DNA of 64,000 bases from Elusimicrobiales bacterium (GTDB lineage Bacteria; Elusimicrobiota; Elusimicrobia; Elusimicrobiales; Elusimicrobiaceae). Within the stretch, counting starts at the first letter, position 1, and the number at the start of each line of letters is the position of its first letter. Of the stretch, positions 57,224 to 64,000 are shown piece by piece. The stretch lies in assembly GCA_041651175.1 (NCBI GenBank), contig JBAZJT010000006.1:46902-110901 (forward strand), given 5' to 3'. Under the pieces are notes generated by a model. It was given only the letters and a program-made list of their open reading frames with translations, made no database searches and was not told the DNA's origin. A program made the position numbers and the translations under genes.

Positions 57224-59214
57224 TTCAACAAATCCATAAACTCGCTCTCGCTGATTATTTTAACCCCCAGCGACTGCGCCTTTTTAAGTTTGGAGCCGGC
57301 ATCCTCCCCCGCCACGACAAAGGAGGTTTTAGCCGAGACCGAGGCTATATCCTTGCCGCCCAGCGCGCGCACGTTATGTTTTGCCTCGGCGCGCGTCATG
57401 GATTTAAGCTCGCCGGTGAAGACGAATGTCTTTCCCGCAAGCGGCAGCGCGCCCGAAGGCGCCTGCTGTTCCGGCTCGGTGAAATTAAGCCCCGCCTTTT
57501 CCAGCTGCGCCACAAGTTCCCGCCCGTGCCCGCTGGAAAAAAAACCGTGGACGGATTGCGCCACCACCGGCCCGACTTCCTGTATTTTTTCAAGCTCCTC
57601 AAGCGGGGCCGCCGCCAGCGCGGACATGGTTTTAAAGCGCGCCGCCAGCACAAGCGCGGTCTTCTCTCCCACATGCGCTATCCCGATCGCGAAAACAAGA
57701 CGGGACAATTCCCGCGCCTTGCTTTTCTCTATGGCGGCGGCGAGGTTGGCGGCCCGCTTGTCCGCGAACAGCTCCAGTATCAGAAAATCCTCTTTTTTCA
57801 GCGAATAAATATCCGCCGGAGTTTTGGCCATGCCGCGCGCGAGCAGCTGGTCCACCGCCGCGTCGCCAAGGCCTTCTATATCCATCGCGTTGCGGGAGGC
57901 GAAATGCAGAATGCGCTCGCGGATTTGCGCGGGGCAGGCGGGGTTTATGCAGCGCAGCGCGGCCTCGCCCTCGCTGCGGTAAAGCGGCGCGGAGCAGGAG
58001 GGACAGTCTTTCGGCGGGACAATAGCGCGCTCCGTGCCGGTGCGCTCGTCCGCCATGGCGCGGACTATTTTGGGAATAACCTCGCCGGCGCGCTCTATGA
58101 CCACCTTGTCGCCTTCTTTGATTCCCAGCCGGGCGATTTCGTCAAAATTGTGCAGCGTCGCGCTGGAAATGACCACTCCGGCGCAGGCGACCGGCTCCAG
58201 CTCCGCCACGGGGGTTACCACGCCTGTCCTGCCCACGGAGAAAACGACTTTTTTCAGCGCAGTAACCGCCTGCTGCGCCGGGTATTTGAAGGCGACGGCC
58301 CAGCGTGGGCTTTTGGAGGTGAAACCAAGCAGCCGCTGCCATTGCAGCTCGTCCACCTTTACCACCAGGCCGTCTATGTCGTATTCCAGCGCGGCGCGTT
58401 TTGCGGCGCAATCGTTATAAAATTCCACCGCCTCGTCTATGGAGACGCAGTGTTTCCGCAGTTTTGAGACGGCAATTCCCCACTGCCCGCAGCGCGCCAG
58501 GAATTCCCAGTGGGATTTAGGCTCCGGCATTCCGCTTATCCGGCCATGGGAATGCGCGAAAAACCGCAGCCCCCGCCCCGCCGTGATTTGCGGGTCCTTC
58601 TGGCGCAGCGAGCCTGCCGCCGCGTTGCGCGGATTGGCGAAAGGCGGCGCGCCCGCGATTGCCTGCCTCTGGTTAAGCGCGGCGAAATCCGCCTTGTCCA
58701 TGAACACCTCGCCGCGTATTTCCGCCAGCTCCGGCGCATTGTCCAGGGAAAGGGGGACGGAGCGTATGGTTTTGACGTTGGCGGTTACATCCTCGCCGGT
58801 TTCGCCGTCGCCGCGGGTGGCGGCGGTTTCCAGCAGGCCGTTTCTGTAAACCAGCGCGCAGGAGAGGCCGTCTATTTTCGCCTCCACCACCAGCGCGGGG
58901 GAAGTGCCGTCCAGACCTTTTTTAACGCGCTCGTGCCATGTCCGTATCTCGCCTTCGGAATAGGTGTTGTCCAGCGAAAGCATGGGCGGGTTGTGTTTTA
59001 CCGCCGCGAACTCGCGCGAGGGCTGCCCGCCCACCCGCCGCGTAGGAGAATCCGGCGTCAGCAGATGCGGGTTGGCGGCTTCAAGCCCGCGCAGCTCGCG
59101 CATAAGCGCGTCGTATTCATTGTCGGAAATTTCCGGCGCGTCGTTTACGTAGTAAAGCGCGTCGTGGCGGCGGATTTCGCGGCGAAGCTGTTCAATCCGG
59201 TTTTCGGGGTTCAT
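57220..59214 (-). CDS. ligA: NAD-dependent DNA ligase
   Basis: A 664-residue LigA that seals nicks during replication and repair. Adenylation domain with YYVNDAPEISDNEYDAL (Ia) and the nucleophile K113 in VEAKIDGLSCALVY; RGEVFM, ANPRNAAAGSLRQ and VVKVDELQWQRLLG follow. The zinc finger is CPSCSAPLYRS to CINPACPAQ; helix-hairpin-helix repeats and a BRCT domain (AGKTFVFTGELKSMTRAEAK) end it. An in-frame start farther upstream exists but ATG 59214, preceded by TCCGATG-linked nusB sequence with GGAGG-poor context, begins the family N-terminus. It overlaps nusB by 23 bases and purH by four. Confidence 0.96.
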   Translation of the reverse strand: MNPENRIEQLRREIRRHDALYYVNDAPEISDNEYDALMRELRGLEAANPHLLTPDSPTRRVGGQPSREFAAVKHNPPMLSLDNTYSEGEIRTWHERVKKGLDGTSPALVVEAKIDGLSCALVYRNGLLETAATRGDGETGEDVTANVKTIRSVPLSLDNAPELAEIRGEVFMDKADFAALNQRQAIAGAPPFANPRNAAAGSLRQKDPQITAGRGLRFFAHSHGRISGMPEPKSHWEFLARCGQWGIAVSKLRKHCVSIDEAVEFYNDCAAKRAALEYDIDGLVVKVDELQWQRLLGFTSKSPRWAVAFKYPAQQAVTALKKVVFSVGRTGVVTPVAELEPVACAGVVISSATLHNFDEIARLGIKEGDKVVIERAGEVIPKIVRAMADERTGTERAIVPPKDCPSCSAPLYRSEGEAALRCINPACPAQIRERILHFASRNAMDIEGLGDAAVDQLLARGMAKTPADIYSLKKEDFLILELFADKRAANLAAAIEKSKARELSRLVFAIGIAHVGEKTALVLAARFKTMSALAAAPLEELEKIQEVGPVVAQSVHGFFSSGHGRELVAQLEKAGLNFTEPEQQAPSGALPLAGKTFVFTGELKSMTRAEAKHNVRALGGKDIASVSAKTSFVVAGEDAGSKLKKAQSLGVKIISESEFMDLLK

Positions 59215-59620
59215 CGGAGGGATTGTGTTCCCTGCGTATGCGGTCCAGTATTCCGTTGACGAAGGCGCCCGAATCGTCGGTGGAGTAGTTTTTGGCAAGT
59301 TCTATGGCCTCGTCTATGACGGCCAGGGGCGGGGTTTCGGAGCGGAGCAGCTCGTATACCGCCATGCGCAGTATGGCGCGGTCCACGGCGGGCATGCGGC
59401 TGATGCGCCAGTTTTCGGCTGCTTTTTCTATGACGGCGTCCAGCTCCGGCAGCGAGGACAGCACGCCCTCCGAGAGCGTTTTGCCGAACTCAAGCGTTTT
59501 CGCATCTTTGACCGCCGGAGAATCCGACAGCGAAGCCGGCAGGTCCGGCTGCGGAAGGCCGCAGTCGGCAAGATACAGAGACTGAAGACAGTACTCGCGG
59601 GCAAGCCGCCTGGTTCCCAT
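59192..59620 (-). CDS. nusB: Transcription antitermination factor NusB
   Basis: A 142-residue all-helical protein that with NusE binds boxA in rRNA antitermination. RRLAREYCLQSLYL matches the family start; AVDRAILRMAVYELL and VIDEAIELAKNYSTDDSGAF with VNGILDRI are the diagnostic C-terminal helices. It is the first gene of a minus-strand operon with ligA and the PurH-like gene. The start codon lies exactly six bases after a TAGAAT box, and no Shine-Dalgarno is present. Confidence 0.95.
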   Translation of the reverse strand: MGTRRLAREYCLQSLYLADCGLPQPDLPASLSDSPAVKDAKTLEFGKTLSEGVLSSLPELDAVIEKAAENWRISRMPAVDRAILRMAVYELLRSETPPLAVIDEAIELAKNYSTDDSGAFVNGILDRIRREHNPSDEPRKPD

Positions 59621-59626
59621 GTGTAA

Positions 59627-59632
59627 ATTCTA
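59627..59632 (-). promoter_or_regulatory. -10 box of nusB at leaderless distance
   Basis: TAGAAT on the minus strand (59632-59627) with six bases to the nusB ATG, so the first transcribed base would be the A of ATG. TGTCAA at a 16-base spacing is a poor -35. Confidence 0.5.
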
Positions 59633-59704
59633 CAATAAACGCGCCGTTTTGACATGCCCGCCGCCCAGGACCCATATTGGTGTCCCCCGAAGAACGCGCC
59701 ACAT

Positions 59705-59727
59705 TTAACCTGAAAGTTTCAGGTTTA
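59705..59727. repeat. Solo family C terminus (palindromic relic) at a stop codon
   Basis: TTAACCTGAAAGTTTCAGG and three more bases, a near-perfect palindrome equal to the left end of family C joined to its right end. It overlaps the stop codon of the upstream gene (59725-59727). It may be a collapsed element or an excision footprint. Confidence 0.55.
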
Positions 59728-61287
59728 TGCCATGCCGGGCGGGATTGTGTTTTTCATTATCATTCCGGCGGCGATATACTGAACAGCCTTGCCGACAGTG
59801 TAGGAATGCCGTCCGGCGGCCAGTTTTTCCAGGAGCAGCTCGCGCGCCGCAGCCAGATTCTCTCCCAGCGTAACCAGCGGCGGCTCCTCTGCGGTATCGG
59901 GCCAGTATTGACCAAGCCCCGCCGCCGCAAGCAACCCGCTGCAAAGACAAACCCTTCCCTTGGTATTGCGCAGGTTGCCGCCTTTGCGGATGAAAGCGTT
60001 TATGTCTTCCGCGGGACAGCGGAAACCGATGTTTCCCTGAGGCGTAAGATACGTGGATTGCAGACACCCCACATCACAGCGGCGGTGGCGTGATTCGTAA
60101 ACGGATTTTTCGGACAATGTTCCCGCAAGTTGCGCGATTTTGAACGGGAACCCGCTTGGCGAAGCAAGCGCGTCCGTTCTGACTTTAAGCAATCCCGCCG
60201 CAAGAAGCTCCAGAGCCGCCGTGCGGACGCCTTCAGTCAGCCCGGATTGAGCCGATAGCGCTGCCACCGTGCCGAACTGCACTCCGGTCGCGCCCATTTC
60301 AAGCGCCTGCCGCAATCCCTGCGGGCTGCCGAATGCTCCTGCCAGCCAGAACGGCAGGCCGAGTCCGGCTATGGCGGCGATATCTATAGTGTCTTCTTTG
60401 GTGTAAACGACCGTAGGTTCGCCGGATGCGTCAAAGGTTTTTTTGCTGGGCGGCGCGTTATGCCCGCCGGCTACCGAGCCTTCCACGATAAAGCCGTGAG
60501 GCCGGGTTTGCGGATTTGCCGCAAGCAGCGATGCCAGCGCATAGGAAGAAACTATCGCAAGGAACTTCGGTTTGGGGAGCGGCGCCGCCGCGCCGCGCAA
60601 CGCGCGGGGGGATATGTGAAGCGCGAATTCGCCGTCCGCCGGGGTGGTTCCGTAAACGCGCATGGACAGCGCGGCATCCTCATGCCGGGACAATTTGTCT
60701 ATCAGTTCCGGAATCTCAGCCGGGCTGCCCGCGCCTATCGCCACATAATCCACACCGGCCAGAATCGCGCCGTAAAGCCCCCACGGCAGAGGACGCTCCG
60801 CTTTGCGCAGGTAATTTATTCCCACAAGCCCGTCATGGCCTTCTTTGGCGAGCCAGACTTCCGCGAAATTGGCCGCTACCGTCAGCGTCTGATATTCGCG
60901 GCCCGGTTCCCATAATGAAACATTGCCCTGCCCGCCGCACCGGTTTAGTCCGGCGGCAGGCGCGGCTTTGAACGGCGCATCCGCCGCTTTTCCGCCTTCG
61001 ATAAAATATGTCTGCACCAGGCGGCGCAGCGGCTCCGCGAATGACGGAACGCGTTGCGCCAGCTCAGCGAACGCGCGGCGGACATGCCCGCCCTTGTCGC
61101 CTAGTTGCAGCAGGCGGACATAGACAACTTCAAGCGCGGTGCCGGAAACTATCCCCATGCCCCCCAGCAATGACACTATCCTGCACATGCGCCAGTTGGA
61201 AACCCATATCCCCATGCCGCCGGAGATAAGCGCGGGCTCGCTATTTTGAACACGGGGATGGGTGTGGTGCAACTGTTGGTCGGGCAT
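59725..61287 (-). CDS. Nitronate monooxygenase-family FMN protein under cobalamin control
   Basis: A 520-residue TIM-barrel flavoprotein of the nitronate monooxygenase (2-nitropropane dioxygenase) family. ALISGGMGIWVSN and LLGGMGIVSGTALE are the start of the barrel; HGFIVEGSVAGGHNAPP (with the catalytic-type histidine), LPFWLAGAFGSPQGLRQAL and MGATGVQFGT are FMN-binding stretches. It is about 150 residues longer than typical NMO, with a C-terminal part carrying cysteines (RRCDVGC, GFRC, CLC) that could bind metal or a cluster. ATG 61287 lies 24 bases after a terminator hairpin that ends a cobalamin riboswitch leader. Substrate unknown; the riboswitch ties it to B12 metabolism or a B12-replacing function. 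Confidence 0.75.
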   Translation of the reverse strand: MPDQQLHHTHPRVQNSEPALISGGMGIWVSNWRMCRIVSLLGGMGIVSGTALEVVYVRLLQLGDKGGHVRRAFAELAQRVPSFAEPLRRLVQTYFIEGGKAADAPFKAAPAAGLNRCGGQGNVSLWEPGREYQTLTVAANFAEVWLAKEGHDGLVGINYLRKAERPLPWGLYGAILAGVDYVAIGAGSPAEIPELIDKLSRHEDAALSMRVYGTTPADGEFALHISPRALRGAAAPLPKPKFLAIVSSYALASLLAANPQTRPHGFIVEGSVAGGHNAPPSKKTFDASGEPTVVYTKEDTIDIAAIAGLGLPFWLAGAFGSPQGLRQALEMGATGVQFGTVAALSAQSGLTEGVRTAALELLAAGLLKVRTDALASPSGFPFKIAQLAGTLSEKSVYESRHRRCDVGCLQSTYLTPQGNIGFRCPAEDINAFIRKGGNLRNTKGRVCLCSGLLAAAGLGQYWPDTAEEPPLVTLGENLAAARELLLEKLAAGRHSYTVGKAVQYIAAGMIMKNTIPPGMA

Positions 61288-61310
61288 TATAGAACTCACT
61301 TTGCGGGATA

Positions 61311-61338
61311 TAAAAACCCATCCTCCGGAGGGACGGGC
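61311..61338 (-). terminator. Riboswitch-linked terminator (attenuator)
   Basis: On the minus strand CCCGTCC, a 7-base loop, GGATGGG, then TTTTTAT, between the riboswitch core and the ATG at 61287. This is the expected expression platform of an OFF switch. Confidence 0.75.
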
Positions 61339-61394
61339 AGACATAAAAGCGCCATCCCTTCCCGAGAAGGATATTCCCGCGCCGAAGCGGGAGC

Positions 61395-61482
61395 GGAAGA
61401 TATGCCGGACTTGTCGCTTTGCAGCGATCTACCGTTGCGGGCATCTGCCGATTTGCACGGCATTCCTATCTTCCGGCATCCT
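61395..61482 (-). promoter_or_regulatory. Cobalamin riboswitch
   Basis: On the minus strand the leader reads GGAAGATA, then GGAATGCCGTGCAAATCGGC, GATGCCCGCAACGGTAGAT, a small hairpin (TCGCTGCAAAGCGA), the B12-box-like AAGTCCGGCATATC and the closing TATCTTCC. GGAAGATA (61475-61468) pairs perfectly with TATCTTCC (61402-61395). The GTGCAAATC and CCCGCAACGGTA words are the conserved core of cobalamin riboswitches. The compact size, about 85 bases, resembles the short Cbl-II class. A hairpin CCCGC-TTCGGC-GCGGG lies just downstream (about 61376-61391) and could be the kissing-loop partner. Confidence 0.85.
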
Positions 61483-61483
61483 T

Positions 61484-61512
61484 AGTCTAGCTTTTGACAA
61501 ATGGACTGTCAA
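61484..61512 (-). promoter_or_regulatory. Promoter of the riboswitch-nitronate monooxygenase unit
   Basis: TTGACA (61512-61507), 17 bases, TAGACT (61489-61484) on the minus strand. The predicted start coincides with the first bases of the riboswitch. Confidence 0.75.
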
Positions 61513-61529
61513 ATTTTTCGTGAATGCAC

Positions 61530-61782
61530 AACAGCGCCCATTTTCCCCACGATGCCATATTTTGCTGTCCCGTATTGCCGGAAACAACCGCGCGAATAAA
61601 GAAACAAATGTCAAAAATAACGGCGCCCCTCATTGAACGAAACACACGAAAAGGCTCTGGAACAAGGCGGGAACAACTACCGGAAACTTTTTTTGTTCCC
61701 TTTTCGTGTGTTTCGTGGTTTGATGCCGTTTTCACTGCCGTTTGCCAATACCCCCCAGCTTTTCAAAAAACGGGTGGTGTTG
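61530..61782 (-). repeat. Inverted-repeat element, family B copy 3
   Basis: About 253 bases; the minus strand matches 16028-16285 throughout, including the inner CCACGAAACACACG hairpin. The ends are more decayed (CACCACCCGTTTTTTG, and GGGGAAAATGGGCGCTG for AAAAAATGGGTGATGTC). It lies between the divergent riboswitch promoter and the M3-like peptidase gene and fills most of that 540-base gap. Confidence 0.85.
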
Positions 61783-61818
61783 TGGTGAATGTTCTCGCAA
61801 CCAACTGCGGAAAATGGG

Positions 61819-61824
61819 TATAGT
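61819..61824 (+). promoter_or_regulatory. -10 box of the M3-like peptidase gene at leaderless distance
   Basis: TATAGT ends five bases before ATG 61830, so the transcript would begin at or next to the start codon. No convincing -35. Confidence 0.45.
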
Positions 61825-61829
61825 GAGAC

Positions 61830-63824
61830 ATGAAATCACTCTTTATCGCCATGCTGCTGTCCGCTGTTCCGGCGGCGGCGCAGAATTATATATCCGCGGA
61901 AACCATCGGCCAGACCGCCGCCGCGCTGAAAACCAGGTACCCCGCAGAGGCCGCGCGCATAGACACCGGCGTGCGCCAGGTTGCCCGCGTATGGAGCGGG
62001 GACGACGGCTCCCCCGCCGAATTCTCGGATTTCTGCATCACCAATTTCGCCGCGGGTCCGGAGCCGGACGCGCTGTTTGAGCGCCTGGAAAGCAAGGCCG
62101 AATACATCAACGGCCATATGGCCGCGCTGTCAATGCAGCTTCACCGCGAGATGGATGAAAACACCGGCCCGCTGCTGCCGGTGGACAAGCTGTTTGCCGC
62201 CTATTCCCCCGGCGCGCATGTGCAGGAGGATTTGTTCAGGACAAAGCTGGCCTTCGCCGCGCTTTTGAATTTTCCGGTCAGGACGTTTGGCGAGTGCCTC
62301 TCCGAAGGCCCCGGCTGGACGCGCCGCCAGTGGGCCGAGGTCCGGCTTACAAAAGACCTGGCGCACCGCGTTCCAGCCGAGGTGATGCAGAAGATAGCGA
62401 AAGCGAACGCGGAATCCGATGAGTACGTCAACACCTATAACATATACATGGACCATGTGCTGGGCGCGGACGGCAAGCCCGCTTTCCCGGAGGGGTTGAT
62501 GCTGCAATCGCACTGGGGGCTGCGCGATTATCTGGAAACGCTCTACTCCGGCCCGGAGGCCGGCCTGCCGAAACAGCAGTTGATTCAGACGGTCATGGAA
62601 CGCATCATAGCGCAGGAAATTCCGGCGGAGGTGGTAAACAGCTCCGCCGCTTTCTGGAATCCGGCGGACAATACCGTCAACGGCGCGCCCGCCCCGCGCG
62701 AGCCCGACACCCGCTACGAAAAATGGCTGAACATGGCCCGCGCCTACCGGCTGGAGGATAAATACTATCCCGACTATCCCACGCGCAGCGACCGCAGCTT
62801 CGGCCTGGAGCGCGAAATTCCGCAGGAGCAGGCGCAGGCGCTGCTGGAACAGCTGCTGGACATAAAAACCGGCAAAAAAATAGCCGCGCTGATAGAAAAA
62901 AGACTGGGCCGCAAATTGCAGCCGTTTGACATCTGGTACGACGGGTTCAAGGCCCGGAATTCCGTGCCGCTGGAAAAGCTGGACGCGCTGTGCAGGGAGA
63001 AATATCCGACGGTAGAGGCTTTCCAGCGGGACATTCCCTCAATATTGCAAAAACTGGGCTTTGACGCGGATACCGCGCAATTTTTGGCCGCGCGCATGGA
63101 GATAGACGACGCCCGCGGCTCCGGCCACGCGATGGGGGCCGAGATGCGCGGCGAAAAAGCGCATATCCGCGCCAGATTCACCAAAGACGGGCTGAACTAT
63201 CAGGGGTTCAACACCCTGATGCACGAGCTGGGCCACGGCGTGGAGCAGACATTCACGCTTTATAAGATGGATCATTACCTGCTGCGCGGCGTTCCCGGCA
63301 GCGGGTTCACGGAGGATTTCGCTTTCATTTTCCAGGCCAGGGATTTGTTCGCGCTGGGGCTGGATGAGCCGGATAAACAAACCGACGCGCTGCGCGCGCT
63401 GAACCGCTTCTGGGCCGCGCGCGAAATAGCGGGGGTCGCGCTGGTGGAAATGCTGTCCTGGCGGTGGCTGAACGCTCACCCGGACGCGACGCCCGCGCAG
63501 TTCCGCAGGGCTGTGGTTTCAACGGCGGGGGATGTGTGGAATCAATATTACGCGCCGGTGCTGGGGACAAGGGACGTTACGCTGCTGGCCGTGTATTCGC
63601 ACATGATTAACTACGGGCTGTATCTGCCCAATTACCCGATAGGCTACATACTGGCCCATCAGATAGAGAGCTATTTCAGGACGCATCCCCTCGCTGCGGA
63701 AATGGAGCGCATGTGCAAAACCGGCAACATAATCCCGCGCGAGTGGATGAGGGCGGCGGTGGGCGCGGACATCTCGGCAAAACCGCTGGTGGATGACGCC
63801 TCCGCCGCAGCGGACGCTTTGTAA
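61830..63824 (+). CDS. Exported M3-like zinc metallopeptidase
   Basis: A 664-residue predicted periplasmic peptidase. Signal peptide MKSLFIAMLLSAVPAAAQ (cut near 18). The zinc site MHELGHGVEQTF has H465, E466 and H469; E495 in SGFTEDFAF is a plausible third ligand. Helix-rich composition and length fit the M3/M2 clan (oligopeptidases with a deep channel), though MHELGHG is the only firm motif. Such enzymes trim short peptides. The gene stands alone, opposite the cobalamin-controlled unit. No Shine-Dalgarno is seen before the ATG. Confidence 0.78.
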   Translation: MKSLFIAMLLSAVPAAAQNYISAETIGQTAAALKTRYPAEAARIDTGVRQVARVWSGDDGSPAEFSDFCITNFAAGPEPDALFERLESKAEYINGHMAALSMQLHREMDENTGPLLPVDKLFAAYSPGAHVQEDLFRTKLAFAALLNFPVRTFGECLSEGPGWTRRQWAEVRLTKDLAHRVPAEVMQKIAKANAESDEYVNTYNIYMDHVLGADGKPAFPEGLMLQSHWGLRDYLETLYSGPEAGLPKQQLIQTVMERIIAQEIPAEVVNSSAAFWNPADNTVNGAPAPREPDTRYEKWLNMARAYRLEDKYYPDYPTRSDRSFGLEREIPQEQAQALLEQLLDIKTGKKIAALIEKRLGRKLQPFDIWYDGFKARNSVPLEKLDALCREKYPTVEAFQRDIPSILQKLGFDADTAQFLAARMEIDDARGSGHAMGAEMRGEKAHIRARFTKDGLNYQGFNTLMHELGHGVEQTFTLYKMDHYLLRGVPGSGFTEDFAFIFQARDLFALGLDEPDKQTDALRALNRFWAAREIAGVALVEMLSWRWLNAHPDATPAQFRRAVVSTAGDVWNQYYAPVLGTRDVTLLAVYSHMINYGLYLPNYPIGYILAHQIESYFRTHPLAAEMERMCKTGNIIPREWMRAAVGADISAKPLVDDASAAADAL

Positions 63825-63902
63825 TTTCCAACGCCGGCAGCGGAACTTGCCGCTGCCCTTCAGGGCGGGTCAGCCTGACTTCGCCAACGGGACACCCAGT
63901 GG

Positions 63903-64000
63903 TTATTGACGGATAATGTTGTAAAGCTGCTGTTGTTCCGCGTCCATTCTCAATAACTGCTTCTTTCTTTCTCCGTGTTCCGGCGCATACTCCAACTCGT
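63903..64000 (-). CDS. C-terminal end of an unidentified protein (cut by window edge)
   Basis: The last 32 codons of a minus-strand frame, ending in MDAEQQQLYNIIRQ and a TAA stop at 63905-63903. The fragment is charged and glutamine-rich and too short to assign. Between it and the M3-like gene is a hairpin, GGCAGCGG with CCGCTGCC, near 63836-63858 without a T-run. Confidence 0.4.
   Translation of the reverse strand, partial: ELEYAPEHGERKKQLLRMDAEQQQLYNIIRQ

Noticed and set aside
61246..61636. Plus-strand open frames over the riboswitch region
   Set aside because: They have no ribosome sites or homology and run antisense to a convincing promoter, aptamer and terminator.

Overview
The window is a 64 kb piece of a G+C-rich bacterial chromosome around the replication origin. 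LPS genes (lpxA/C/D/I), BamA, Skp and several proteins built like outer-membrane barrels show a diderm cell. The gene set (fused PilM-PilN, HprK/RapZ with mannose-type EIIA/EIIB, lpxI, dnaA-dnaN-DUF721-gyrB without recF) would suit Elusimicrobiota or a related lineage; that placement is inference from gene content and I cannot confirm it.

Layout. 1-1.6 kb: lepB (cut by the window edge) and a secreted barnase-type ribonuclease with its barstar inhibitor. 1.9-8.6 kb: secA, a DUF3467 gene, an alpha-oxoamine synthase plus GNAT pair resembling bacterial sphingolipid enzymes, and a secreted glycine-rich HExxH protein. 8.7-12.4 kb (minus): pilMN-pilO-pilP-xer. 12.7-15.9 kb (minus): hpf-hprK-rapZ-EIIA-EIIB, a regulatory PTS operon. 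16.3-22 kb: promoter, DnaA boxes, dnaA, probable oriC, dnaN, a DciA-like gene, gyrB. 22-24.8 kb: a three-receiver GGDDF protein and a lipoprotein peptidase whose signal peptide carries an in-frame repeat insertion. 24.8-33.8 kb: a tightly overlapping plus-strand operon of copA, queF and a six-gene cluster (nucleotidyltransferase-kinase fusion, two related radical SAM proteins, TPP-dependent E1 alpha and beta, GT2 glycosyltransferase) that I read as an uncharacterised sugar or glycan pathway. 33.8-40.1 kb (minus): three barrel-like proteins, a FecR-domain protein and a soluble histidine kinase. 40.2-45.8 kb: thrS, a broken inverted copy of the murB 3' end, tRNA-Gly, repeats, murB and a YgiQ-type radical SAM gene. 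46.5-59.6 kb (minus): nusB-ligA-purH-like-gltD-like followed by bamA-skp-lpxD-lpxC-fabZ-lpxA-lpxI. 59.7-61.5 kb (minus): a nitronate monooxygenase-family gene under a cobalamin riboswitch and attenuator. 61.8-63.8 kb: an exported M3-like peptidase, then the end of a gene cut by the window edge.

Four families of short inverted-repeat (MITE-like) elements, here called A, B, C and D, fill most of the non-coding DNA. The points most worth a second look are the cobalamin riboswitch in front of a nitronate monooxygenase-family gene, the element-D insertion that adds exactly 55 codons to a lipoprotein signal peptide, the radical SAM/E1/kinase-nucleotidyltransferase cluster, and several genes whose -10 hexamer sits about six bases before the start codon, suggesting leaderless transcripts.
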